This document shows, in pieces, positions 10,139-19,035 of a stretch of 64,000 bases of DNA (position 1 is the first letter of the stretch; the number at the start of each line of letters is the position of its first letter). The notes under the pieces are model-generated. The model saw only the letters and a program-made list of their open reading frames with translations, ran no database searches and was not told where the DNA came from. The stretch is taken from positions 1,984,001-2,048,000 of the forward strand of contig NZ_CP136624.1 in assembly GCF_032917945.1 (NCBI RefSeq). The letters are read 5' to 3'. The stretch comes from Bradyrhizobium sp. sBnM-33 (GTDB taxonomy: Bacteria; Pseudomonadota; Alphaproteobacteria; Rhizobiales; Xanthobacteraceae). The translations under genes were made by a program, and so were the position numbers.

Positions 10139-10371
10139 TACTTTCTCCAGACACTCGCATGAAAGGCAACCGTCCATAGAAACACGCGACAGTGGCCCAT
10201 TTGAATAGCTAACTTTGCAGAACCGCCAAAAAGGGGAAAGCCTTCCCCTAGCTACTGTCCGGCGCAAAAATCGGCGGCCTTGTGCGGCTGCCAGAATCGC
10301 TCGCTGTGGCGAAAACTGCAAGGTCGGACGGATTGGCGTTGACTTGAAGCGGCAGCATTGAGTCATTCTTA

Positions 10372-12117
10372 ATGATTCGTAATCGAGCCCTTCAAACGCG
10401 TGAGAAGCTTGTCGACAAGCTACCGGTCACCGGCGAACTGCTGCGCGGCTCGCTGCTGGAGCGCACGGTTCGTCATAAGAGCGGCTGCCCGAAATGCGCG
10501 CGCGGCGAAGGGCACCAGGTGCATGTCCTGACGGTAAGCCATGCGGGCGGACGCGTGCGTCAGTTCAGCGTGCGGCGCGAGCGCGTTGCCGAGGTGCGCC
10601 GTTGGCTGGACAACTACCAGAAGCTGAAAGACGCGATCGAGGCGATCTGCGAGCTCAATCACCACCTGCTGCGCCCTGATGCGGCGCTGCCGCGGGGGAG
10701 GAAGAATGAGATGCGCAGAGCGCAACTGAGCTTCGGCGACGGCTTGATCGCCGGGGAAGTGAGCGATCTTCGCGAAGGCTGGATGACCCATGCTGACCGG
10801 GTTCTGGCGGATGAACAGATCGTCGGTGCGGTATACGAGGCGCTGGCGAGACGACATCCCAAGAGTCGTGGTCGTGGTCGGCTGGGCGCGCCGGCCGAGG
10901 TGGTGTTGCGATTGTTGATCCTCAAGCACGTTCGCAACTGGAGCTATCACGTGCTGGAACGCGAAGTGCGCGCCAATCTGGTGTATCGCGACTTCACCGG
11001 GTGGGCGGCGGCGAGACGCCGGACGCCAAGACGATGGGGCGCTGGGGCCTGGCTGTGGATCCGGAAACAATCAGGCAGATCCACGAACGGATCGTGCAAA
11101 TCGCGCAGCAAAGGGGTGACGCAGGGACGCAGAATGCGCGTGGATACGACGGTGGTGGAGACCAACATCCATTACCCGACCGACAGCACGTTGCTGGGCG
11201 ACGGGGTAAGGGTGTTGATCCGCATCATGAAGAAGGTCACCAAGATCGTCGGCACGGCCGGAACCAAACTGCGCGACCGAACGCGAAGCGTAAAACTGCG
11301 CCTGCTCGATATCTCGCGAACCGCACGTGCCAAAGGACCGCTCAATCACGAGAAGCTCAAGCAAGGCTACCGGCGGCTGTTGAACTCGACGAGCCGTGTG
11401 GTGGGGCAAGCGAAGCGCTTCTCCCATGAGATCGCCACCGGCGTGAAACGGGCCAGGGGCATCTTGAAGCGGCTGGCGCTGCAAGGCTTGCGGCAGGAGC
11501 TGGAAACGATGATGTCGCTCGTACGGCAGGTGATGCAGCAAACCCGGGAACGCCTCTTCCGCGGCAACACGCGGGCGGAGGACAAGCTCTTCAGCGTGTT
11601 CGAGCCCTCGACGGAGATCATTCGCAAGGGCAAGGCCGGCAAGCCCAACGAGTTCGCCAAGATGGTCAAGCTGCAGGAAGCCGAAAACCAGATCGTGATC
11701 GACTACGAAGTCTACGACCGGCGGCCGAGTGATTCGGACCTGTTGATCCCGGCCATCGAAATCCACCAAGCCAAGCTCGGTCGCACGCCACGTCTGGTCG
11801 CAGCAGACGCCGGGTTCTATTCCGCCAGGAATGAAGCCGCGGCGAAGGCGAGCGGCGTCAAACGCGTCTGCATCCCCAATCGCTCCATCAAAAGCGTCGC
11901 GCGCAAGCGCGAGCAGAAGAAGCGTTGGTTCCGCAACGGCCAGAAATGGCGGACCGGATGCGAGGGACGCATCAGCGTGGCCAACCGGCGGCACGGGCTC
12001 GATCGCTGCCACTACAAAGGCAGCACCGGGATGAAGCGGTCGGTCGGGCTCGGCGTTGTCGCTGACAATCTCATGAGCATCGGCCGCGTGATGGAAGAAC
12101 AGTCACTCCAAAGGTAG
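10372..12117 (+). CDS. Large transposase fused to an N-terminal DUF6788-like segment, internally frame-shifted
   Basis: Residues 10-112 resemble the small DUF6788 protein encoded ahead of ISNCY-type transposases. It has CPKCARGEGHQ and a long helix ending AICELNHHLLRPD. The transposase proper begins near residue 114 (MRRAQLSFGDGLIAGEVSDL) and continues to the end, with MRVDTTVVETNIHYPTDST and LVAADAGFYS. Between about 11000 and 11125 the conserved residues (GGGETPDAKTMGRWGL) are in another frame: one base is lost near 11000 and two near 11125, so the frame is restored. The element is therefore probably dead despite the unbroken 581-codon frame. Confidence 0.7.
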   Translation: MIRNRALQTREKLVDKLPVTGELLRGSLLERTVRHKSGCPKCARGEGHQVHVLTVSHAGGRVRQFSVRRERVAEVRRWLDNYQKLKDAIEAICELNHHLLRPDAALPRGRKNEMRRAQLSFGDGLIAGEVSDLREGWMTHADRVLADEQIVGAVYEALARRHPKSRGRGRLGAPAEVVLRLLILKHVRNWSYHVLEREVRANLVYRDFTGWAAARRRTPRRWGAGAWLWIRKQSGRSTNGSCKSRSKGVTQGRRMRVDTTVVETNIHYPTDSTLLGDGVRVLIRIMKKVTKIVGTAGTKLRDRTRSVKLRLLDISRTARAKGPLNHEKLKQGYRRLLNSTSRVVGQAKRFSHEIATGVKRARGILKRLALQGLRQELETMMSLVRQVMQQTRERLFRGNTRAEDKLFSVFEPSTEIIRKGKAGKPNEFAKMVKLQEAENQIVIDYEVYDRRPSDSDLLIPAIEIHQAKLGRTPRLVAADAGFYSARNEAAAKASGVKRVCIPNRSIKSVARKREQKKRWFRNGQKWRTGCEGRISVANRRHGLDRCHYKGSTGMKRSVGLGVVADNLMSIGRVMEEQSLQR

Positions 12118-12150
12118 TCCACTTCCAGCGCCAATCTTGGCCTCTCATCG

Positions 12151-12169
12151 CCCCGCCGCCCCCGCGGGG
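12151..12169 (+). terminator. Weak hairpin after the transposase
   Basis: CCCCGC pairs with GCGGGG across a seven-base loop, followed by CTTCTCGTT. It may be a weak terminator or part of the element's right end. Confidence 0.3.
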
Positions 12170-12224
12170 CTTCTCGTTGCCTGCGTGGTTGACCCCGCCC
12201 TTCAGAGCCGCGATTTTTGCGCCG

Positions 12225-12430
12225 GAAAGTAGCTAGGCTGGCTCGAGGTCGAATGCAAACGCTGCAACACCCGGGCTAGCCTGCCGCTCGATGCCATCCG
12301 CCGGCCACGGGATACGCCGATCTGGAAGCTGGAAGCCTCGTTAAAATGCCGGTCCTGCCGCAAGGGTCGTTCGGCGCCGCCGGTGCGCATGGATCAAGCT
12401 GGCGAACGCGCGGGCGATCTCGTCTTTTCG
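12225..12430 (+). pseudogene. Fragment of a small CxxC protein
   Basis: One frame reads WLEVECKRCNTRASLPLDAI, then DTPIWKLEASLKCRSCRKGR, i.e. two CxxC pairs as in small zinc-ribbon proteins common in bradyrhizobia. There is no good start codon, and the tail after APPVRM looks frame-shifted. The rest of the 12118-12616 stretch shows nothing else. Confidence 0.4.
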
Positions 12431-12616
12431 ATCGCCGCTCGCTGAATGGAAGCTGCCGGCGGAAGCGCTTGAACGACCTCCGAGAAAAAATGGCCAAATC
12501 GGCAAAATTCACCGGAACTTTGAGTGGTCCATCCTTTTAACGGTCGGATTGTCCTGTTACCTATTGCGTAACGATTCGTGGTTTATTACCTTCTAGGTAA
12601 CGGGCGGACCCCGGGC

Positions 12617-12955
12617 ATGGAATTGGACTTCTCGAGCAAAAAGCTCCGTCGACAGATGGAGTCCGAGGCAGAGCTCAAAAAGGCTTTCGGGCAGCTGGCC
12701 AAGCCCATCCAGATGCGACTTGGCGTGCTGGCAAACGCCCCGACTTTGGCGGATGTCCCCCGCACGCCGCCTGAGCGGTGCCATGAATTGAAGATGAACC
12801 TTGCTGGTCGCTTCGCCGTCGTGCTGAAGGATAACTGGCGCCTAATTTTCCGGCCCGATCATCAGCCGGTGCCAACAAAGGAAGATGGCGGAATTGATCC
12901 ATTGAGGGTAACGGCGATCATGATTGAAGCGGTCGACGACTATCACGGGAAGTAA
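12617..12955 (+). CDS. higB: HigB-type toxin (RelE/HigB fold)
   Basis: A 112-residue protein starting MELDFSSKKLRRQMESEAEL. It contains CHELKMNLAGRFAVVLKDNW and RLIFRP, typical of the RelE/HigB mRNA interferase fold. The ATG at 12617 is preferred over the upstream frame start at 12578 because family members begin at this motif. It stands 40 bases before the HTH/ImmA gene on the same strand, in the usual higBA order (toxin first). The partner would bind and silence it and repress the promoter. No -35/-10 boxes were assigned. Confidence 0.75.
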   Translation: MELDFSSKKLRRQMESEAELKKAFGQLAKPIQMRLGVLANAPTLADVPRTPPERCHELKMNLAGRFAVVLKDNWRLIFRPDHQPVPTKEDGGIDPLRVTAIMIEAVDDYHGK

Positions 12956-12995
12956 AAAGCGAAGAGCTGGTCACAATTTGAACGAGGGTAAAGAG

Positions 12996-14090
12996 ATGGC
13001 TAGATTCGGAGCGGCACAGAAGAAGGCCTGGTCGCCTGACTGGGCAGTCCATCCTGGCGAACATCTGGCAGAGCATCTAGCGAGCAGGGGCCTGTCGCAG
13101 GCGGAATTTGCGCGTCTGGCCAACATGACGCCGAAGCTGGTTAGCACCATTCTAGGTGGCGCGAATCCGGTGACAGCCGAGACCGCACTTAAGCTTGAGC
13201 GGGTGCTCGGCATGAAGGCTGATATTTGGACCGGCCTTCAGGCTGACTGGGATTTGCATCAGGCAAAGGCGGCCAAGGAAGTTGAAGCAGAACAAGCAAA
13301 GGCGACCTTGGCTCGCTTCCCCGTGAAGGTGTTGAAGGAACGCAAGATACTCCCGGCCACAAATGAGCCGGCCCGGCTTTTCGATGGCCTTCTCCAATTT
13401 TTCGGAGTAGGCGGCATTGAGGCATTCGACGCCCGTCTGGCGAATATGGCTGTACGTCACCGTCAGTCCAAGGCCCATAAAACGTCCCCGTATCACGTTG
13501 CAGCGTGGCTTCTTCTGGGAGAGCGGCAGGCGCGCGCGATGGATATTCCTGCATATGACGAAGGAAAGTTTGCGGTTGCAGTTCGAGAGATTCGCACACT
13601 CACCGTGAAAGACCCGGAAGAGTTCTATCCCCGGATGGTTGAGTTGTGCCGTGGTGCGGGGGTTGCGATGGTTCTCGAAAAGCCGATCGAGAAGACGTGC
13701 TTGTATGGCTCCGCGCGATGGATCGAAGGCAATCGGGCGATTATTCAAATGTCTCTACGCATGAAAACTAATGACCACTTTTGGTGGACATTTTTTCATG
13801 AAGCGGCGCATATCACCCTGCATAAGGGGAGAGCGTTCGCGGACGATCACGGCGGCGAAGGTGATGGATTCGAAGATGAAGCCGATGCATGGGCTGAAGA
13901 CATATTGGTCGGAACTGAACGCTTTGCGGCGTTCAAGGCTACGCGACCGCGATCAGCGAAGGCCATAGTTACATTCGCGGGCGAGTTAGGGATACACCCC
14001 GGTATAGTCGTTGGAATGCTTCAGCATCACAGGGTGATTGACTTCAAACATTTCCATCACCTCAAAGCTCGCTATGAGTTGAAGGATTGA
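12996..14090 (+). CDS. higA: HigA-type antitoxin fused to an ImmA/IrrE metallopeptidase domain
   Basis: Start at 12996 is fixed by the GAGGGTAAAGAG site. Residues 20-75 form an HTH_3/XRE-type DNA-binding domain (HPGEHLAEHLASRGLSQAEF, then PKLVSTILGGANPVTAETAL). The C-terminal part is an ImmA/IrrE-like domain with the zinc peptidase motif HEAAH at residues 268-272 and a downstream acidic stretch EDEADAWAED. Such fusions serve as antitoxins of long HigB toxins and could be cleaved or act on a regulator. Length is 364 residues and no lesion is seen. Confidence 0.8.
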   Translation: MARFGAAQKKAWSPDWAVHPGEHLAEHLASRGLSQAEFARLANMTPKLVSTILGGANPVTAETALKLERVLGMKADIWTGLQADWDLHQAKAAKEVEAEQAKATLARFPVKVLKERKILPATNEPARLFDGLLQFFGVGGIEAFDARLANMAVRHRQSKAHKTSPYHVAAWLLLGERQARAMDIPAYDEGKFAVAVREIRTLTVKDPEEFYPRMVELCRGAGVAMVLEKPIEKTCLYGSARWIEGNRAIIQMSLRMKTNDHFWWTFFHEAAHITLHKGRAFADDHGGEGDGFEDEADAWAEDILVGTERFAAFKATRPRSAKAIVTFAGELGIHPGIVVGMLQHHRVIDFKHFHHLKARYELKD

Positions 14091-14169
14091 GGTCAAGGCA
14101 GGCGCGCTTCTGGGCCAGTCCGGTGGAGTCCAGCATGCGGCTTCGTGATCCGTTTCGTTGTCTCCTGCC

Positions 14170-14453
14170 TCACCGGGAATTGCTGGGCTCGTAATACGCC
14201 CGCATCGCTTTTGGGTGTTCGCTCTGTAGCCGCGCATTGTTGCGCATGATCCGGACGTCGCCGACCACCTGGCCGAAGGCGAAGAGGGCAACCGCCGGAA
14301 TAGATAGGCCGATTGCAATCATGAAGACGATAACGCTAGCGCCAGCGCTCGCTACGGAAGCGTTCAAAGGCGTTGGGATGCTCAACGTCAGGAAAAGTAC
14401 CAGCCAAACAAAGCGAGATAAACGCCGGAAACGATCTTTAGGAAAATAGCCAT
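14170..14453 (-). pseudogene. Small membrane protein with a frameshift
   Basis: From an ATG at 14453 (behind GGGGG) the frame reads MAIFLKIVSGVYLALFGWYF, then stops. One base away the continuation is LSIPTPLNASVASAG, a long hydrophobic segment, and VGDVRIMRNNARLQSEHPKA. Together they make about 94 residues with two membrane helices and a basic cytoplasmic tail. Function unknown. If the single indel is an error, the gene is intact. Confidence 0.55.
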
Positions 14454-14612
14454 ATCAGCCCCCTGAAAAGACAGTCTGATTGTTCCGCAACCGTGAGGCG
14501 AGGGCAATAGGCCCGCGACTCAAAAGTTGGCTCTCTTCGATTTTGGAACGGCTGTGGCAGGGACCGCCACCGCTCCGCCGCGACTCAGGCTCTGCATCTG
14601 CCGGAGCTGAAC

Positions 14613-14873
14613 ATGACAATGGAAGCCTGTGCCATCTGTCCGCACCAAAGCGATTGTTCGAAGGTCGGCAGTTGCCTCGACGAAACCATGAAAGCATTAC
14701 GCGCCGGCCGAACGCTAAGACGCATCTGCGGCGGCGGGAAATTTGGTCCGGCAATCGCATCGCTTACGAAATTTCGCAAGCACTGCAAGCTCTATCCGGA
14801 GTGGGGCGCGGAAGCCAAGCGGCTTGCTATTGCGAATGAAGGCGACGGACAAGCTGAAAGGCGCACATTATAG
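14613..14873 (+). CDS. Small cysteine-rich protein, unknown function
   Basis: An 86-residue protein behind a GGAG site. It begins MTMEACAICPHQSDCSKVGS and has four cysteines in the first 25 residues (C-x2-C-x5-C-x5-C), suggesting a small metal-binding module. The rest is basic and helical. Its 3' end overlaps the next gene (start 14836) by 38 bases in another frame, so the two are probably co-translated. Confidence 0.6.
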   Translation: MTMEACAICPHQSDCSKVGSCLDETMKALRAGRTLRRICGGGKFGPAIASLTKFRKHCKLYPEWGAEAKRLAIANEGDGQAERRTL

Positions 14874-15225
14874 CTCCCGCACACATTGCCGGCGCGGCCA
14901 CGAGTTTGCAGTGCATGGGCTATCTTACAAAAATCATGTGAACGGGAGGCAATATCGCTACTGCAAGCTCTGCAACAAGATCAACGCACGACAGGGCAGC
15001 AAGCTGCCCGATGAAATCGTTGAGAAGGTCAAGTCGTTGGTCCGCTCCGGAAACCCACTGAACTTATTCACTTCGGGCGGGAAGCCCGGATACTTGTGCA
15101 GATTTGCAAGTGTGAAGCTGCTTCGTCAGGAGGTGGGCGTAGAACAGACCGAGCCAGATTCTCGCAAGCTCAACAGTCCGGATCAGGGCAGATTGGTTAC
15201 AATCCCGTACTTCCGAAGCGCGTAG
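14836..15225 (+). CDS. Small zinc-ribbon protein, HNH-associated type
   Basis: A 129-residue protein beginning MKATDKLKGAHYSSRTHC. It has CRRGHEF followed 23 residues later by YCKLCNK. The pattern CxxGH ... CxxC is common in phage and mobile-element zinc ribbons next to HNH nucleases. A second half (LPDEIVEKVKSLVRSGNPLN) looks like a small HTH. It overlaps the upstream cysteine-rich gene. Role unknown; nucleic-acid binding is the reasonable guess. Confidence 0.55.
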   Translation: MKATDKLKGAHYSSRTHCRRGHEFAVHGLSYKNHVNGRQYRYCKLCNKINARQGSKLPDEIVEKVKSLVRSGNPLNLFTSGGKPGYLCRFASVKLLRQEVGVEQTEPDSRKLNSPDQGRLVTIPYFRSA

Positions 15226-15335
15226 CCGATCTGGCGCAGGCTCAGGCTTGCCGACCAAGACCTTGGTACGAGCCTTGCTTGATCAGGGGACAAGACCATG
15301 TGCTTCGCGCCGAGCGGGCGAATTACTTGCGTTGG

Positions 15336-15371
15336 TGTCTGGCTCCAGACATGGATGTCTTCAACCAGACA
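15336..15371. promoter_or_regulatory. Tandem NifA-type upstream activator sites (TGT-N10-ACA x2)
   Basis: TGTCTGGCTCCAGACA (15336-15351) and TGTCTTCAACCAGACA (15356-15371) are two perfect TGT-N10-ACA sites four bases apart. The same pair, in the same minus-strand order and spacing, lies before the modA copies at 19.9 and 42.6 kb. No convincing -24/-12 promoter at the right distance was found, so the target gene may be lost. Confidence 0.7.
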
Positions 15372-15540
15372 CGGTTGAACACACAACAACACGCAGCGTC
15401 GAACGACGACAGTAGCGGCGGCACAGGAGAATGGCCTCGACGTCGTGCAAGCTGTGGCTATCCTCGACACCATGATTGACCATTGAGCAGTCTCGTTTTT
15501 TGCGAATGTGGCGATGCATTACTTGACGAGCGACGGCCTC

Positions 15541-15569
15541 GTCAGGTTTTCGAAAGCTTGCCCGAGTAA
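15541..15569 (+). promoter_or_regulatory. tts box (TtsI-dependent promoter element)
   Basis: The segment starts GTCAGGTTTTCGAAAGCTTG and continues CCCGAGTA, closely matching the rhizobial tts-box consensus, including the TCGAAAGCT core. It ends 34 bases before the effector start at 15604, in the right orientation. TtsI, itself induced by flavonoids and NodD in rhizobia, would switch on the gene. Confidence 0.88.
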
Positions 15570-15603
15570 GGTTGCTCAGGTGATTTGTAAACGTGAGGCT
15601 GCG

Positions 15604-17166
15604 ATGGACCCGCACAATTTTGACTCATTCAATGTAAGAGGTTGGCCGCAGGTAGAGCCCCCCGTCTCGCACGAGCCCGAAGCGAGCGACGTCGGCCAAG
15701 GGGCCTTTGAGCAGCAATTGCACCAGGCGCGCCCAGCCGGTGCCGCGATGCCCGATCGGGGGCCGCCCGGTGGCCTCCGTACCAATGTGTCTAGCGACGG
15801 CCAGCAGTCCCCCAACGGGCTGATGGGTGCAATTGCAAGGAGCAATATCCTGCCAAGGGAGGAGGTCCTCATCAACGATGAGCGTGATACAGCTGGGTTG
15901 AGAGCAGCGAAGAGGCCGAGGACCGCAAACAATCCGCAAGGCGTTGCCATTGAGCGGCAGCTGAGCGAGATCGCCAATTCAGGTGAAGGTGGTGGAGCAA
16001 TGCCGCCAGCCTCGGCGCTGCAGCCGGCCCAGTCAACGGGGGTTCTGATACGGCACGACAGGCGGCCTCTTTATTCCGATGATGCTCCCGCGATTTTCGG
16101 GCTTGGGGAGGCCCTCATCAAGGACGGGAGCGCCAAAGTCACTGCCGAGCGGTATGTAAGTTCTCTTCTTGGCTTTAGCCGCTGGCTCTTCGCAAAAAAG
16201 AAACCGAGCATTGTTGCTCGGCTCGACAGTAATTCGCTGAATGGCAGTGACGTGCACGAGTACATCGGAAAGGGTGATCCGAGGCTCCTCATTAGGGCAT
16301 TAGACCATCTCCGGACCTTGCGGTCAGGAGCCGCGCCGATCATACGCCGCGCCAAGCTGAATCTTCACGCCTTGAACGTGGCCCTCATCAATCCCGAAGA
16401 GGCGGTAGTGATGGAGCGGAGGCGCGTCGGCGCCACCGCTGCGCAGTACAGCGGGTCGCAGGAAGCTGACACTCGACGAGAGGAGCTTCAGGGACGGCGG
16501 GATAATCAATCCGCCCCGTCGGCTTTCGTCCAAGAGCACGTCGCGTTCTATCCACAGCAGATTGCTCCGGAGGAGCTTCGGCGAGTGCTGGATCATCTGA
16601 ATGATCAATCCATCCCGTCCCCAGTCTCCGTCCCTTCAGCGGAGCTTGAGCGACTGGAAAGGGACTTGCATGACGAGCTTCGCGGACGACAGGACGATCA
16701 CGCTGCCCAGTCGCTCTCCGTCGATCCAGAAGAGTTTACTTTCAATCCAGAGCAGTTCTCTCCAGGCGAGCTTCAGCGAATGCTGGATGATCGATCCATC
16801 CCGTCGCCAGTCCCCGCCGGTCCAGAGTACTTCGCTCTAAATCTTGAGCAGTTCTCTCCGAAGGAGCTTTGGCGGCTACTGAATGCTGATGAACCCGCGC
16901 CGTTGGGACTGGCATCTAGTTCAGGCCCGGCAGATCAGTCGGCTTGCGAGCCGGGTCCGCTGCCGAATCTATCAATGTACCTCCCCCTGGACTTCCAGCA
17001 CGGCCCCCATTGGGCGTCGGAAGACTTCATGCAAGGAATGCGCTTGCATAACCTGCTGCCGAGTGCGTCTCAGCCGGAGACAAAGTTTTCTCTCAACGGC
17101 GTGAACTACGCGGCCACATTAGGGCCGGCAGGCCATGAGGATCAGGTTTTTCTGCGCGCAACATGA
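15604..17166 (+). CDS. Candidate type III secreted effector with internal repeats (NopD/Bel2-5-like N-terminal architecture)
   Basis: The tts box lies inside the longest open frame, so the ATG at 15604 (after GTGAGG) is the start; the protein has 520 residues. The first 150 are polar and disordered, with a basic KRPRT stretch. Residues about 173-250 (VTAERYVSSLLGFSRWLFAK) resemble the SAM-like module of bradyrhizobial effectors that carry a Ulp1/C48 protease. Three degenerate repeats follow (about 307-345, 374-402, 405-435), built on FNPEQFSPGELQRMLDD and ending IPSPV. The C-terminus carries the FSLNGVNYAATLGPAG type of ending. No protease domain is present, so this is either a short effector or a truncated relative. 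Confidence 0.72.
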   Translation: MDPHNFDSFNVRGWPQVEPPVSHEPEASDVGQGAFEQQLHQARPAGAAMPDRGPPGGLRTNVSSDGQQSPNGLMGAIARSNILPREEVLINDERDTAGLRAAKRPRTANNPQGVAIERQLSEIANSGEGGGAMPPASALQPAQSTGVLIRHDRRPLYSDDAPAIFGLGEALIKDGSAKVTAERYVSSLLGFSRWLFAKKKPSIVARLDSNSLNGSDVHEYIGKGDPRLLIRALDHLRTLRSGAAPIIRRAKLNLHALNVALINPEEAVVMERRRVGATAAQYSGSQEADTRREELQGRRDNQSAPSAFVQEHVAFYPQQIAPEELRRVLDHLNDQSIPSPVSVPSAELERLERDLHDELRGRQDDHAAQSLSVDPEEFTFNPEQFSPGELQRMLDDRSIPSPVPAGPEYFALNLEQFSPKELWRLLNADEPAPLGLASSSGPADQSACEPGPLPNLSMYLPLDFQHGPHWASEDFMQGMRLHNLLPSASQPETKFSLNGVNYAATLGPAGHEDQVFLRAT

Positions 17167-18023
17167 ACACCGGATTGCCGTACGGCAAAAAGGACGTATG
17201 AAAGCGGCGCTCGATCAGCCGCCGCTTCCCTTCCATGTGTTGGCTTGCTTGAAGATCGTTCCTGGCAGAGGAATCAAGATCGTCTTGGCGCGCGGCATCT
17301 GGGACTCGTTCACCCACTGACGATCGGGTCGTAGCATTGGGCGAACACCAGACGAGCGCCGAGAGCACGGATGCGGTCCATCAGGTCGCGCTGGCCGGAA
17401 TGATGATCGCGCGCCCGCTGTAGGACTGCGGCGCCTCACGGCCAAACGCCTCGCCGGAAGACGCGCCCTCGAAAACTTTGTTGGCGGCCTCCAAGGTTGT
17501 TTCGGTGGAAATCCCGAAAAGTGGATAATGGCCACCTCGAAGTGCCGGTTGATGATCTCGGCAACATCATCGGACCATTTGTTTCGCCCGTAAAACTGGT
17601 GACGCTCTCTAGGACGGAGAGGTCGGCTTCCGGGCGATGCCAAGGCTGGCACGTATTCGGCCTGACGCGGCCGCTGCGGAAGCCGCTATCGGCCCGCAGA
17701 ACCTTCGGAATGAAAAACGCCCCAACCGAGGGACCTTAAAATGGGTACCTCGGCCTGCATGAGGCTCTTAGGATTGACGATCCAAAGTAGGCGCTTCAGT
17801 TTCACTGCAGCCGTCGATTCCGACTTCCAGACCATCAACCCTGAGCGGCACAGGCCCTATCATCCGCAACCGCCGAGCAATAGGCGCGAAGCGCGCCGAA
17901 GCGCTCCCAGAAATGGGAGTTGCTTTTTAGCCAAATCAGTGATGAGGCGTCAGGCGGAGCCTAGGAGACTCTCGCCAATTGCGGAGGGAGGATTCTGGTT
18001 CATCGTAGCCACCAGGAGCGAAG
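17167..18023. other. Decayed stretch, no gene recognised
   Basis: Minus-strand frames around 17215-17652 are protein-like in patches (RNKWSDDVAEIINRHFEVAI; an adjacent frame reads SYSGRAIIIPAS) but switch frame and have no recognised family. They may be a dead enzyme gene. Nothing else is supported. Confidence 0.3.
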
Positions 18024-18170
18024 ATGAAACAGAAATCCGGGCCGGGCAAAGCGCCGGCAGAACGAGTGCTAAAGGACATTCGGCGCCAGACGCCGACAGT
18101 ATTCAGCGGAGGAGAAGATCCGCATCGCGCTGGAAAGACTGCGGGGCGAGGAGAATACGGATCGTTTCAG
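18024..18170 (+). pseudogene. IS3-family OrfA fragment
   Basis: Behind CCAGGAGCGAAG the frame opens MKQKSGPGKAPAERVLKDIR and, after a frameshift, continues as EEKIRIALERLRGEEN, the N-terminus of IS3/IS911-type OrfA. It is cut off near 18170, directly before the ABC-transporter fragment. OrfB is absent. Confidence 0.65.
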
Positions 18171-18192
18171 AAAACACGGAAAGGATTCGCCG

Positions 18193-18420
18193 ATGTCCTC
18201 TGACGCTCTCGTGGCAGTCGAAAGGCTGAGCAAATGCTATCATATTTTCGAATCTCCGCCCAATCGCCTTAAGCAATCGATAGTGCCCCGCTTGCAGCGG
18301 GCAGCCGCTCCGCTCGCCCGCATCACCGGCAAGAGCTTGACCCCGCGTCGCTACTACCGGGAATTTTGGGCTTTGCGGGACGTGAGCTTCACCGTTGGAC
18401 CCGGCGAAAGCGGTGCGCGA
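18193..18420 (+). pseudogene. N-terminal fragment of an ABC transporter ATPase (polysaccharide-export type)
   Basis: The frame begins MSSDALVAVERLSKCYHIFE and reaches FWALRDVSFTVGPGES, the usual lead-in to a Walker A motif in Wzt/KpsT-like export ATPases. The sequence then leaves the family (GARSGTL, stop). The P-loop and all later motifs are missing, so it is a dead fragment. Confidence 0.65.
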
Positions 18421-19035
18421 AGTGGGACACTGTGAACTGCCGCGCGTCCAGATCAAAAGCGCTCTTTGTGGTTCTGGAACAGCGTGGTCAACAACCTCCG
18501 GGCGTGCGTGTGTGGCGTTCGTTAACTTGCATACGCTGCATCGTGGGCCTCGTTCGGAGAAGCGTCAGTCGACGAGAGGGGTGTAGGCCAGAGGGCGTTT
18601 GCCAACGCGCCAACCATGTGGCGCTAGCTTTTGCTGCTTCGGTCACGCCATCTCGCTCATAAGAACGCCCCGACGACACAGCGGATACCGGCCCAGAGGA
18701 GCGCGTTGAGGAGGATCGCCGCAAGCGGCCAAAAATTCCACGCGGTCCGCAGCTGCGAAGCATCAGGACGCAATGGCGATTGGCTTTACCGCCTTCAATC
18801 ACGCGTGGTTTTGGTTTGCTCCAGTGGGTCATCCGTACCATATCCCTGCGCTGCGCTATCGATCAGAGCCATGGCTAGGATCAGAGAAAAATCGAAGATC
18901 ACCAAGCCAAGAGAACGGCGTGCAAATGCGGTAGGACCACGGTCGTGAGGCTGGCGAGCCTGACCGTCAGCCTAGCCGACGGGCAGATGCCAGCCGAGAC
19001 GATGTTCATGCGGTCCAACTCTGGTTCTCGGGCAT
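18421..19035. other. Gap without recognised gene
   Basis: A minus-strand segment near 18655-18745 reads as a hydrophobic tail (WNFWPLAAILLNALLWAGIR) and could be the end of a dead membrane protein. Nothing else stands out. Confidence 0.3.

Noticed and set aside
15264..15279. Sigma-54-like TGGTACGAGCCTTGCT on the plus strand
   Set aside because: The matrix fit is good but the NifA sites lie downstream of it and no plus-strand gene follows at a suitable distance; not called as a promoter.
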